NCBI RefSeq assembly: GCF_017161265.1
Contig: NZ_CP031393.1
Span: forward strand, 1,488,001-1,552,000
Source of the DNA: Treponema medium
GTDB taxonomy: Bacteria; Spirochaetota; Spirochaetia; Treponematales; Treponemataceae
DNA: 64,000 bases
Reading direction: 5' to 3'
Below are positions 18,246-25,876 of this stretch, piece after piece. Made by a program: the position numbers and the translations under genes. A model generated the notes under the pieces. That model searched no databases, had not been told where the DNA came from, and saw only the letters and a list, made by a program, of their open reading frames with translations. The stretch's first letter is position 1. Every line of letters starts with the position of its first letter.

Positions 18246-19532
18246 ATGAAATTACAGCTGGGGGATATCAAAATAGCTGATATCAAATTGGCCGATAAAA
18301 CGCAGATTAAAGATCACATTTTATATGTGAATCCTGATGACCTTAAAACCGAACTGTTAAAAGATTCGAGAATTAAAGACATCAAAATCGATATTGCGCG
18401 GCCCGGTGATAAAACAAGGATTATTCCGGTAAAAGATGTTATTGAACCGCGGGTCAAAATTGAAGGCGGTCAATCGGGTTTTCCGGGGCTTACTGCTAAA
18501 ATGTCGCAGCAGGGATCAGGCTTTGTGAAGTGTCTTAAAGGCGCCGCCGTAGTTACCATAGGTGACATGGTCGGTTTCCAAGAAGGGGTTATTGATATGT
18601 GGGGCGAATGTGCCAAATACACACCTTTTTCAAAAACCTTCAATTTGGTTGTAGACATTTCGGTTGTTGAAGGGCTTAATCCCCATACCCATGAAGAGGT
18701 TGTAAGGATTGCAGGTTTAAAGGCTTCTGAAATAGTAGGCAAGGCGGGAATTGACATTGAATGCGATGAAATTACGCACTATGATTTAGGGAACCTGAAA
18801 GAAGAAACTGAAAAATATCCCAACCTCCCCAAAATTGTTTATGTCGAGATGCTTATCAGCCAAGGTTTGTTACACGACAGCTATATTTACGGCGTCAATA
18901 CTTCGCAAATTCTTCCCACGCTTATGCATCCGAATGAAGAGCTCGACAATGCCGTCATTTCGGGTAACTGTGTTGCAGCATGTGATAAGATTACAACATA
19001 TCAGCATCAAAACAATTCCGTAATTCTTGATCTATACAAAGAACATGGAAAAACCATTAATTTTTTAGGTGTTATTCCCATGCCTGAATTAACCACACTC
19101 GAAGGAAAAGTACGGACATGTAATTTTACCGCAAAATTAATCAGCAGTTTAGGTGCGGACGGTGTGATTGTTTCCGAAGAGGGATACGGTAACCCCGATT
19201 CCGATTTGGTTATGATTTGCGCACGATGCGAAAAGAACGGCATTAAAACGGTTTTAATAACCGATGAATGTGCCGGTTGGGACGGTATGAGCCAACCCCT
19301 TGCCGACACTGCGCCTGAAGCCGTAGCGGTAATTTCCACAGGCAATGTGAGCCATGTACTCAACTTAGAAGCTGCAGACAAGATTATCGGTAATGACAAG
19401 GCGGTACAAACAGTAGCCGGCGGCTGGGAAGGATGTATAGGGAAAGACGGTTCTATGAAAGTAGAACTTAATGCCGTAATCGCTGCAACAAGCGAGATAG
19501 GCTACCATACCGTTTCGGTAGAGGCTATGTAG
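18246..19532 (+). CDS. grdE: Glycine/sarcosine/betaine reductase component B, alpha/beta proprotein
   Basis: 428 residues from the ATG at 18246; GGAGG at 18233-18237 serves this start, while the ATG at 18231 overlaps it. The N-terminal MKLQLGDIKIADIKLADKTQ and later GGQSGFPGL, VEGLNPHTHEEVVRIAGLKA match GrdE-type proteins. The self-cleavage site is visible: AVISGNCVAACDK with the Cys at residue 242. In this family the proprotein is cut before that Cys, which becomes the pyruvoyl group that binds the substrate amine. With GrdB it forms the substrate-binding component B that passes a carboxymethyl group to selenoprotein A and frees ammonia or a methylamine. Which amine is used cannot be read from sequence alone: homologues serve glycine, sarcosine or betaine. 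Confidence 0.92.
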   Translation: MKLQLGDIKIADIKLADKTQIKDHILYVNPDDLKTELLKDSRIKDIKIDIARPGDKTRIIPVKDVIEPRVKIEGGQSGFPGLTAKMSQQGSGFVKCLKGAAVVTIGDMVGFQEGVIDMWGECAKYTPFSKTFNLVVDISVVEGLNPHTHEEVVRIAGLKASEIVGKAGIDIECDEITHYDLGNLKEETEKYPNLPKIVYVEMLISQGLLHDSYIYGVNTSQILPTLMHPNEELDNAVISGNCVAACDKITTYQHQNNSVILDLYKEHGKTINFLGVIPMPELTTLEGKVRTCNFTAKLISSLGADGVIVSEEGYGNPDSDLVMICARCEKNGIKTVLITDECAGWDGMSQPLADTAPEAVAVISTGNVSHVLNLEAADKIIGNDKAVQTVAGGWEGCIGKDGSMKVELNAVIAATSEIGYHTVSVEAM

Positions 19533-19561
19533 ATTGTTTTTTTATCGGAGGTGATAAGACA

Positions 19562-20857
19562 ATGAAAAAGGTGATTTGTTATATAAACCAATTTTTCGGG
19601 CAAATCGGCGGTGAAGAAAAAGCGGGGATTGCTCCTGAATATCGGGAAGGCGCTGTCGGCTCCGCATTAGGGCTTGACGAAAAATTAAAACCGGAAGCGC
19701 AGGTGATCGGTACTATCATTTGCGGCGATAACTATTTTAATGAGCATACAAAAGAAGCGCTTGCATTTATAGAAAACATCCTCGAAACGCAAAAACCTGA
19801 TTTGGTCGTCGCGGGCCCTGCTTTTAATGCAGGCCGTTACGGTATGGCGTGCGCAGGGGTGATTGAACCGGTAACCCAAAAGGGTATCCCTGCTTTAACC
19901 GCAATGTACCCTGAAAATCCCGGCGTAGATGCAATAAAAGGAGCTGCGCTCATTGTAGAAACAAGCGATACGGCAGGCGGAATGCGTAAAGCGCTGCCGT
20001 GTCTTGCAAATCTTGCAAAAAAGATTTTGCAGAATGAAAAAATCGGAAAACCGTCCGAAGAAGGGTATATTCCGCAAGGAAAGAGAAACACCGTCTTGGT
20101 CGAAAAACGAGGGTCACGGCGAGCTGTTGAAATGCTTTTAAAGCGTATCAATAACGAAAAGTTTGAAACCGAACTTCCCATGCCGCACTTTGATACGGTT
20201 GAACCCGCTTTACCCATTAAGGATTTATCGAAGGCCTCTATCGCGATTGTAACAACCGGTGGTATTGTACCTAGAGGAAACCCCGACAAATTACAGTCGG
20301 CTTCCGCCCGGATTTGGATTAAGCATGATATTTCTTCTCTCGACGCCTTAAAGGGAACCTACGAAACCATTCACGGCGGGTACGATCCCGTTTATGCAAA
20401 TGAGCTTCCCGATAGAGTTGTTCCGCTCGATATACTTTATGAAATGAAGCAAAAAGGCGAAATAGCCGGAATTTATAAGTATTTTTATTCGACTACGGGA
20501 ACGGGAACGTCTGTAGGAAACGCAGTAAAGTTCGGAAAAGAAATAGGAAAAGAGCTCCGTGAAGCCGGTGTCGATGGGGTAATTCTCACAAGCACGTGAG
20601 GCACCTGTACTCGTTGCGGTGCAACGATGGTAAAAGAAATTGAACGATTCGGTATTCCGGTTGTTCACATGGCAACTATTACTACTATTTCAAAATCCGT
20701 CGGCGCAAATAGAATTGTTCCGACAATTGCAATTCCGTATCCTGTCGGGAATCCCCGTCTGTCTCCGGAAGATGAACGTGCCCTTCGCCGTTCTCTCACG
20801 CAGAAAGCAGTCCAATCCTTAGCTACAGCGGTAAGCGGTGTAACGGAATTTGAATAA
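19562..20857 (+). CDS. grdB: Selenocysteine-containing component B gamma subunit of glycine/sarcosine/betaine reductase
   Basis: 431 residues when the in-frame TGA at 20597-20599 is read as selenocysteine 346; a conventional reading would split it into two frames, 19562-20599 and 20600-20857. The residues after TGA read GTCTRCGATMVKEIER, giving the UxxCxxC redox motif of GrdB/GrdF/GrdH proteins, and the protein then runs normally to TAA. A matching bacterial SECIS hairpin follows at 20611-20627. GGAGGTGATAA precedes the ATG, 29 bases after grdE. GrdB works with the pyruvoyl subunits in reductive cleavage of the amine substrate, ending as acetyl phosphate through components A and C. Substrate class uncertain, as for GrdE. 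Confidence 0.95.
20611..20627 (+). promoter_or_regulatory. Bacterial SECIS hairpin in grdB
   Basis: TCGTTGC and GCAACGA form a perfect 7-bp stem with the tri-loop GGT. It starts 12 bases after the UGA, the spacing used by bacterial SECIS elements, and the loop contains the G-U that SelB recognises. It is within the coding sequence. Confidence 0.8.
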
Positions 20858-20922
20858 TCTGAAACAATGATTTGGGAGCCGTAAAAAATCAATCGTTTTT
20901 TTAAAGGCTCCCATTGCTTTCG

Positions 20923-20967
20923 AAAAAGCCTACGCAATTTGTGTTACAAATAGCGTAGGCTTTTTTT
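20923..20967. terminator. Bidirectional terminator between grdB and the symporter gene
   Basis: AAAAAGCCTACGC (20923-20935) pairs with GCGTAGGCTTTTT (20953-20965), followed by more T. The A run on the left gives a T run on the other strand, so it can stop the grd operon and the converging symporter transcript. Confidence 0.85.
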
Positions 20968-21078
20968 ATAAATGCATGAATGAGTATATGAGGCGATTGT
21001 TTTTTGAATTTTAAGAAATTAAATCGAATAAAACATAACGACAATATATATCGCTATGTTTTATAAAGTTTTTTTAAT

Positions 21079-22521
21079 TTAAACTGCTACAGCCTTAGGT
21101 TTTAAACTCATTCCGTTTGTAATATAACCCATAATTACATAGACCGTCGCACTGGCAAGACCGCCCAGAATAGGAGCTTCAACCCAGCCTGCATTAAACC
21201 GGAACATAAGCAAGATGTCCGTAATAAGTCCTGCAAGCATTGCCACTATACACGTTTTTGCATTGCCTTTGACAATTACCTGAACAATAGTCGGTCCTAA
21301 AAACATAGCGATAAGTCCACCTGTTCCAATATAAGCTACCTGATTGAGCATACCTTGCGGTGCAACAAAGGTTAGATATAAAGAAATAGCTGCTATCACC
21401 AATACGCCGAGCCGATTGATAAGATTCCCTTTAAAAATTTCCTTCTTAAATGCCGTATACATATCGTGCGTTAAGGCTGATGCCTGTGCTTGCAATACGG
21501 AACTGATTGTTGACAGCATCGCAAAAAGAATAAACAGCGTAATCAATCCGCCGATAACAGGAGGGATATATGTGTTTAAAAAAACCGGCATTGCCGTATC
21601 GGGGTTTTCCAGTCCCGGCTTATAATAACGCATAAAAATGCCTACAAAGGGGATAAAACTTAAAATGAACCCCATTGGCGCCATATAAAGCGCCATTTTA
21701 TGCACTTTTAAGTCTTCTTTTAACGACAAAAAACGAACTGACATATACGGCAGTGTTGTGGTAAATAATAAAGCATAGATAAATACTAAAAACACTTGAT
21801 ATTTTCCTGCTCCATACGGATTCGATGTCGTCGGATTGGCAATTTCAGGATCAATGTTATTCAACTGAGTGAGTAATTCACTGATAGAGGTTTGTTTTAG
21901 AATTACACCGAACGTAATTGTCGCCGCAACGAGCATGCCAATACACATTATCGTATCGGTAATGGCAACGGCAAGAAGCCCACCTTGCATAGTAAACACC
22001 ACAACTAAACACAACAAGAGTATTGATGCTATCTGCTGCGAAACTCCTAACCATTCAGCAGCGACAAGCCCTACTGCACGGATCTGTCCGACTATATACA
22101 CAGTCAAAAACAATAACGTTGCAAATCCGCTTATAAATTGAATCGCTCTTTGTTCTTTTTCCGTACCTCTGTGAATCTTGGCTAAATAGCTGGGAACCGT
22201 TAAACCTCCCATCGCTTCAGCATTTTTTCTCATATAGCTGGCAAACCAGAGCGCTCCGAAAGTAATAGCCGGTGCAAAAAAGAAGTTGGCAAGAATTTCA
22301 ATAGTACCGAATGCGTAGGCCGTTCCCGGTGATCCGATAAACCCCCATCCGCTGTATCCTGTTGCCATCAGCGTTCCGGCTCCGATAAAGGGACCGATTT
22401 GTTTTGCTCCCAATAAAAAACCTTCGCTGGCATTTGTATCTTGTTTAATTTTTCTGTTTGAGAAAAAACCGACAGCAATTAAAACCATCGCCGCTATTGC
22501 AAATATTATCCAGTTAATCAT
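21079..22521 (-). CDS. Sodium:solute symporter (SSS family)
   Basis: 480 residues from the ATG at 22521 (a GTG one codon upstream is possible). About 13 hydrophobic segments are visible. SSS features include the N-terminal NASEGFLLGAKQIGPFIGAGTLMATGYSGWGFIG, the mid-protein GGLTVPSYLA, and AMLSTISSVLQAQASALTHDMY in the Na+-site region. It should import a small organic solute (amino acid, betaine, guanidino acid or similar) with sodium. Its start overlaps the stop of a 34-codon membrane peptide by one base (TGATG). It lies downstream of the amidinotransferase gene and faces grdB across a terminator, so its solute is plausibly linked to those enzymes, but specificity cannot be read here. Confidence 0.9.
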   Translation of the reverse strand: MINWIIFAIAAMVLIAVGFFSNRKIKQDTNASEGFLLGAKQIGPFIGAGTLMATGYSGWGFIGSPGTAYAFGTIEILANFFFAPAITFGALWFASYMRKNAEAMGGLTVPSYLAKIHRGTEKEQRAIQFISGFATLLFLTVYIVGQIRAVGLVAAEWLGVSQQIASILLLCLVVVFTMQGGLLAVAITDTIMCIGMLVAATITFGVILKQTSISELLTQLNNIDPEIANPTTSNPYGAGKYQVFLVFIYALLFTTTLPYMSVRFLSLKEDLKVHKMALYMAPMGFILSFIPFVGIFMRYYKPGLENPDTAMPVFLNTYIPPVIGGLITLFILFAMLSTISSVLQAQASALTHDMYTAFKKEIFKGNLINRLGVLVIAAISLYLTFVAPQGMLNQVAYIGTGGLIAMFLGPTIVQVIVKGNAKTCIVAMLAGLITDILLMFRFNAGWVEAPILGGLASATVYVIMGYITNGMSLKPKAVAV

Positions 22522-22625
22522 CACGTTCTCTCTTTTTTATTTCTTATAATGTATACCAAAAGCGGATACACAATTAAAATCACAGAACCGATTGCAAACG
22601 CATCTAATGTCCATGAACCTGTCAT
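22521..22625 (-). CDS. 34-residue single-span membrane peptide, probable symporter small subunit
   Basis: A short gene too small for usual ORF cut-offs. ATG at 22625 is preceded by GGGAGG; the peptide starts MTGSWTLDAFAIG, has one hydrophobic stretch of about 17 residues (VILIVYPLLVYII) and ends with the basic tail RNKKERT. Its TGA overlaps the symporter ATG as TGATG, an arrangement that enforces coupled translation. Small membrane partners upstream of SSS symporters are known in annotated genomes as symporter accessory proteins; I place this peptide there on position and topology, not on a database match. Confidence 0.75.
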   Translation of the reverse strand: MTGSWTLDAFAIGSVILIVYPLLVYIIRNKKERT

Positions 22626-22640
22626 ACACACCTCCCATAC

Positions 22641-22703
22641 AAAAACAGGGATTGGGGGTGTCCCGAAAGTAACCAACTTTTGAGACATATCCAAATCCCT
22701 GTT
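22641..22703 (-). terminator. Terminator or attenuator between amidinotransferase and symporter genes
   Basis: On the minus strand AACAGGGATT and AATCCCTGTT form a 10-bp stem, with a second inner pairing of GTCTC with GGGAC, followed by a short T run. It lies after the amidinotransferase stop and before the ribosome site of the small membrane peptide, so it should reduce read-through into the transporter genes. Confidence 0.7.
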
Positions 22704-22716
22704 AAATTAAAATTTT

Positions 22717-23862
22717 TTACCACGGCCTCTTTTCATACGTTACCAATGTAGGATCGTCAACTTCTTTGGGGAAGTAGTTTTCACATTTTCCTTCACGGTA
22801 AACATCAGCAGTTGCACAGTGTAAACCGCCGCCGAACGGATACGCATCCCGGAAGGGAACAGGAATGACATTCATTCCTAACTTATCCATTTGTTCTAGT
22901 TGGGCTGTTTCACTTGCTTCAACCAATACTGTTTTGTGGTCAAGCACTAAACAGTTCATAGAAAGCCATACGCTGGAATAGCACAGGGGCGGCGGCTCTT
23001 TATGGGCAGGCATTGCGGCATCTACAATTTCCCAGCCGTTCGCTTCAAAAATTTTCCGTTGCTCTTTCGGCAATCTTCGGTGCGGGTTATTCAAAATAAG
23101 ACCGGGGCGTAACGGCACGAACGTTGCGTCAATATGAATCGGGTAGGGATCGCCGGGGAAGTTGACAGCGTGTACCTTCAACTCAGGATACATTCGGCGG
23201 AACCAATCCATTGCTTTTCGGTTTGTGGTCAGACCGTGCTGAACAAAAACGTCTTTACCTAAGCGCATAAAATCAGCGGCATCAAATAAAATTTCATGCT
23301 CGGTTGTTACCATCTGGAGTTTTGCAGTCCGTTCAAGAAGGATGTCTTCGGTAATGTTCCCGTCATAATAGTGCATATCATAACTCTTATCACCGAGCTC
23401 AGGTCTGGGACCGTAGAACCAGCGGAAATCGGGATCTTTTTCAAAATATTCCCGTAAATTTTTTGCATAAGCATAATGTTCAAAGAATCTGGAGCGGAAA
23501 GACATGGAAGCACAAATAATATCACTTCCAACGGTAAGCAATACATCTCTCGGCGGCATACAACCGAACATACTACCGGTCATAAAATGCGGTGTAACAA
23601 CGGCCTGATTCCATTGCATCGGTTCAGGTCTATCGACTTTTACACCTCTGCTTTCAAGTATCTTAACCAGATTATCCAGTTGGGCATTTGCTTTTTCAAC
23701 GGTATCTAAAGGACGCGGCCCTGTCATACCTCGCATCGGACTGTCCAGTGGAACTTTTGCTTTAGAAGCAGGTTCCGACGGCGCAATACAGCAGTTATCG
23801 GCTCTTCCGACGATAACATGTTTCAATGGATCAAAATCATTCCATGAATTAACGATTTTCAT
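22717..23862 (-). CDS. Glycine amidinotransferase (AGAT/GATM family)
   Basis: 381 residues from the ATG at 23862, chosen for GGAGG upstream; the longer frame has no family similarity. The match to animal arginine:glycine amidinotransferase runs the whole length: VNSWNDFDPLKHVIVGRA at the N-terminus, MPPRDVLLTVG, SFRSRFFEHYAY, FDAADFMRLGKDVF with Asp194 and Asp197, HIDATF with His243, and GGGLHCATADVYR with the nucleophilic Cys349. These enzymes move an amidino group between arginine and an amine through a covalent Cys adduct; the reaction is reversible. Normal products are ornithine and guanidinoacetate. Next to a glycine-reductase component the reverse direction, freeing glycine, is attractive but unproven. 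Other amidinotransferases use lysine or inosamines, so the acceptor should be tested. Confidence 0.88.
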   Translation of the reverse strand: MKIVNSWNDFDPLKHVIVGRADNCCIAPSEPASKAKVPLDSPMRGMTGPRPLDTVEKANAQLDNLVKILESRGVKVDRPEPMQWNQAVVTPHFMTGSMFGCMPPRDVLLTVGSDIICASMSFRSRFFEHYAYAKNLREYFEKDPDFRWFYGPRPELGDKSYDMHYYDGNITEDILLERTAKLQMVTTEHEILFDAADFMRLGKDVFVQHGLTTNRKAMDWFRRMYPELKVHAVNFPGDPYPIHIDATFVPLRPGLILNNPHRRLPKEQRKIFEANGWEIVDAAMPAHKEPPPLCYSSVWLSMNCLVLDHKTVLVEASETAQLEQMDKLGMNVIPVPFRDAYPFGGGLHCATADVYREGKCENYFPKEVDDPTLVTYEKRPW

Positions 23863-23887
23863 AGTGTACCTCCGTACGAAATAGTAG

Positions 23888-23908
23888 TGTAATGTCGATA
23901 AACATTTA
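23888..23908. promoter_or_regulatory. Palindromic operator candidate upstream of the amidinotransferase gene
   Basis: TAATGTCGATAAACATTTA contains AATGT and ACATT arms six bases apart. On the minus strand it lies between and over a possible -35 (GTAAAT) and -10 (TACTAT) pair with 17-base spacing. The Crp/Fnr-type regulator gene is the next gene upstream, so this could be its site. Confidence 0.35.
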
Positions 23909-24030
23909 CTAAAAAACATTATATAAGCGGTTTTATGGGAAAGAAAGTTAGAGTACTAACACGTGATTAATTTTTTAATATATAAATGAAATGTATAGAT
24001 TTTTTAATATGTAATATAAAGCATGGGATT

Positions 24031-24723
24031 TTAAATTAAATTTTCCAGAAATTCTCTGTCCACTATTTTAAAATGCATGCCTTTTATTTTTACAATTTCG
24101 TCTTGATGTAATTTTTTTAATTCTTGATTTAAACTTGGGCGATTAACTCTTAACATATTTGCGAGCATGTTTTGGTTTGAAGGATATTTCAAACGATCAA
24201 TCTCATCTATATGTAAAAGCCAATATGCAATTCTTTGTACAACTTTCGGATATTGCGTTGCGCGCAATAAAAGCCGGTAAAAACATGTATATTCTGCAAT
24301 AAATTCCATTATGTTTCGCATAAAAACAATATCGTCATTAATTATTTCTTTAACTTCTGCAAACGGTAGAAAAAACACATCCGAGCTTTTGAGTGCATAA
24401 ACATCATAGGGGAAATTCGTCGTTTTTCCAAAATACAAATAAAAAGGGAAAGCGTCATGTGCCGAGTAGTATGATGAAACTTTTTCTTGCCCGTCAATAG
24501 TATAGTCGATTGTTCTTAAGCAACCGGAATCAATAAGTAAAGCGGCCGTAAGTTTATCTCCCTGCCTTTTTACTATCTCGTTTGCGGCAAACCGTTTCTT
24601 CTTTATATGTAACATATTTAACCGCTGTCGGCTTTTTTCCGAAATGTTGTCAAATATCTTGAATCTATCTAAATTCAGAATGTCTGTTTCTTCTTTGTTG
24701 TGCATACCGATACTAATAATCAT
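24031..24723 (-). CDS. Crp/Fnr family transcription regulator
   Basis: About 230 residues from an ATG at 24723; starts at 24780 and 24705 are also possible, and no strong ribosome site decides. The N-terminal half is a cyclic-nucleotide-binding-type beta roll (FAANEIVKRQGDKLTAALLIDSGCLRTIDYTIDG...), and the C-terminal part is a winged helix (YPSNQNMLANMLRVNRPSLNQELKKL) typical of Crp/Fnr proteins. I see no Fnr-type N-terminal cysteine cluster, so the effector is more likely a small ligand than an Fe-S centre. It lies on the same strand as the amidinotransferase and transporter genes and may control them. Confidence 0.75.
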   Translation of the reverse strand: MIISIGMHNKEETDILNLDRFKIFDNISEKSRQRLNMLHIKKKRFAANEIVKRQGDKLTAALLIDSGCLRTIDYTIDGQEKVSSYYSAHDAFPFYLYFGKTTNFPYDVYALKSSDVFFLPFAEVKEIINDDIVFMRNIMEFIAEYTCFYRLLLRATQYPKVVQRIAYWLLHIDEIDRLKYPSNQNMLANMLRVNRPSLNQELKKLHQDEIVKIKGMHFKIVDREFLENLI

Positions 24724-24802
24724 AGTGTAGTATTGTTCATTTTGCAAGGATAAGTTTATCGAGGAATAGGGCAACTGCATCAGACTATTGTGTGAATATT
24801 TC

Positions 24803-24909
24803 TATAGGGAACCTCTAAAAACTGCAAGCCTATCGGCTTGTTCTGTAAGGAAATTCATTAACTTGTCCACTTTGCGGACTGCGAATCAGTTTTTTAGAGA
24901 TGCCCTATA
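24803..24909. repeat. Extended family E hairpin between divergent regulators
   Basis: CTATAGGG...CCTCTAAAAACTG on the left pairs with AGTTTTTTAGAG...CCCTATAG on the right, enclosing about 70 bases that carry GCAAGCC/GGCTTG and GTCCAC/GCGGAC pairings. Only repeat sequence is seen here. Confidence 0.6.
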
Positions 24910-24953
24910 GAAAGAGATGCCCTATAGAATAAGAGAATGAAAAAAATTAAAAC

Positions 24954-24982
24954 TTGCCAACAAATGTAAAGGGGTATATAAT
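24954..24982 (+). promoter_or_regulatory. Predicted promoter for the DtxR-like gene with start at the ATG
   Basis: TTGCCA at 24954-24959, a 17-base spacer and TATAAT at 24977-24982; the ATG is at 24989. Six bases separate the -10 box from the start codon and no ribosome site is present, so a leaderless transcript is predicted. Confidence 0.65.
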
Positions 24983-24988
24983 AAGCTT

Positions 24989-25438
24989 ATGATAGCAAGA
25001 GTTTCTGCTTCGCAAGAAGATTATTTAGAAGTTATTTATGATTTATCACACGGTACTGAGGCTGTCCGTTCAATCGATATTGCTCATTTGTTGGGAGTTT
25101 CGAGGGCAAGTGTAAATAAGCGCCTAAGCCTCTTAAAGGATGCCGGTTTTGTCGAACATGAACCGTATGGGTTGGTGCACCTTACCGAAAGTGGATGTGC
25201 TGTCGCAAAAAATGTTCGCGAACGGCATAACACGCTGTATAAGTTCTTAACCGATATATTGGGCGTAGACGAAGAAATCGCCGATCGTGAGGCGTGTGAA
25301 ATGGAACATGCAATCAGCCAAGATACTTCAGATAAGCTGTATGCATACCTCAGCAAACTCAATAAGGCGCCCGGGCCGGAAGATAAGGTCTCTAAAACCC
25401 AAAGAGTTCAAAATTCTTACGACCGTCTTATTAAGTAG
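24989..25438 (+). CDS. DtxR/MntR family metal-dependent repressor
   Basis: 149 residues. A winged-helix N-terminus (SASQEDYLEVIYDL, IDIAHLLGVSRASVNKRL) is followed by the metal-binding dimerisation segment: RERHNTLYKFL with a conserved His and REACEMEHAIS with Glu-Glu-His. This is the MntR/TroR short form without an SH3 domain. Such proteins bind Mn2+ or Fe2+ and repress transporter genes such as tro in T. pallidum. No metal transporter lies next to it in the window, so its targets are elsewhere. It is transcribed away from the Crp/Fnr gene. Confidence 0.85.
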   Translation: MIARVSASQEDYLEVIYDLSHGTEAVRSIDIAHLLGVSRASVNKRLSLLKDAGFVEHEPYGLVHLTESGCAVAKNVRERHNTLYKFLTDILGVDEEIADREACEMEHAISQDTSDKLYAYLSKLNKAPGPEDKVSKTQRVQNSYDRLIK

Positions 25439-25488
25439 GGAAAGGGGATATTCTAAAAGTTTGTTTCTTTTTCGCCATCCCCGAAAAG

Positions 25489-25517
25489 TTACAATCCGTA
25501 TGAAAACGGGTTATAGT
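25489..25517 (+). promoter_or_regulatory. Possible promoter ahead of the octamer-containing small ORF
   Basis: TTACAA at 25489-25494, a 17-base spacer and TATAGT at 25512-25517. An ATG follows at 25526, again with leaderless spacing. Confidence 0.4.
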
Positions 25518-25525
25518 ATACAGTG

Positions 25526-25726
25526 ATGGTAGAGAAATGCATTGATAAAAGCAGTATACTTTCTCACAAAAAACGTAACTATGAGACAACGGGCTTGACA
25601 CGCCGACACACGCTCCGCATAATTCACAGTCTCACAGTCTCACAGTCTCACAGTCTCACAGTCTCACAGTCTCACAGTCTCACAGTCTCACAGTCTCACA
25701 GTCTCACAGTCTCTGTGCAAACATAG
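25526..25726 (+). CDS. Candidate small ORF containing the octamer repeat
   Basis: 66 codons starting MVEKCIDKSSILSHKKRNYE. The second half is the translated octanucleotide array (SLTVSQSH units) and the frame stops just after it. A plausible promoter with leaderless spacing precedes it, which is the main support. There is no recognisable domain, and the alternative is that the array simply lies in the leader of the lipoprotein gene. Because eight is not a multiple of three, gain or loss of one octamer would change the C-terminus; both other frames stay open for about 150 bases more. Confidence 0.25.
   Translation: MVEKCIDKSSILSHKKRNYETTGLTRRHTLRIIHSLTVSQSHSLTVSQSHSLTVSQSHSLTVSVQT
25595..25623 (+). 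promoter_or_regulatory. Strong predicted promoter for the beta-helix lipoprotein
   Basis: Consensus TTGACA at 25595-25600, 17-base spacer and CATAAT at 25618-25623. Transcription should begin inside the octamer array that starts at 25625, leaving a leader of about 245 bases before the ATG at 25877. Confidence 0.65.
25625..25712. repeat. Eleven perfect tandem copies of an octanucleotide
   Basis: CACAGTCT repeated 11 times without an error, then CTGTG, so that the last copy can form a CACAG/CTGTG hairpin. Perfect short arrays of this kind mutate by slipped-strand mispairing. It lies directly after the -10 box of the lipoprotein promoter. Confidence 0.95.
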
Positions 25727-25876
25727 CTCTCTCTTTTTTACATGCATCCGCCATCAATTTTTCTCATCAGTATACACGCAAAGAACGAAACAAGTTTGCT
25801 GCGTATTTTTTTATAAAAACTCCTTTACATTTTATGCAGAATCAAAAAGACCTTTATTCTCAAAACGGAGGGACGT

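Noticed and set aside
19562-20599. Frameshifted or split grdB gene
   Set aside because: The interruption is an in-frame UGA at the known selenocysteine position with a SECIS hairpin; both parts are in one frame and the product has full family length.
24989-25438. Regulator of the grd/amidinotransferase island
   Set aside because: The DtxR/MntR-like protein has intact metal ligands and its family controls metal transport; position alone is not enough to assign it to the island.
25625-25712. Possible CRISPR-like array
   Set aside because: The unit is only 8 bases, perfectly contiguous and without spacers; it is a simple tandem repeat.
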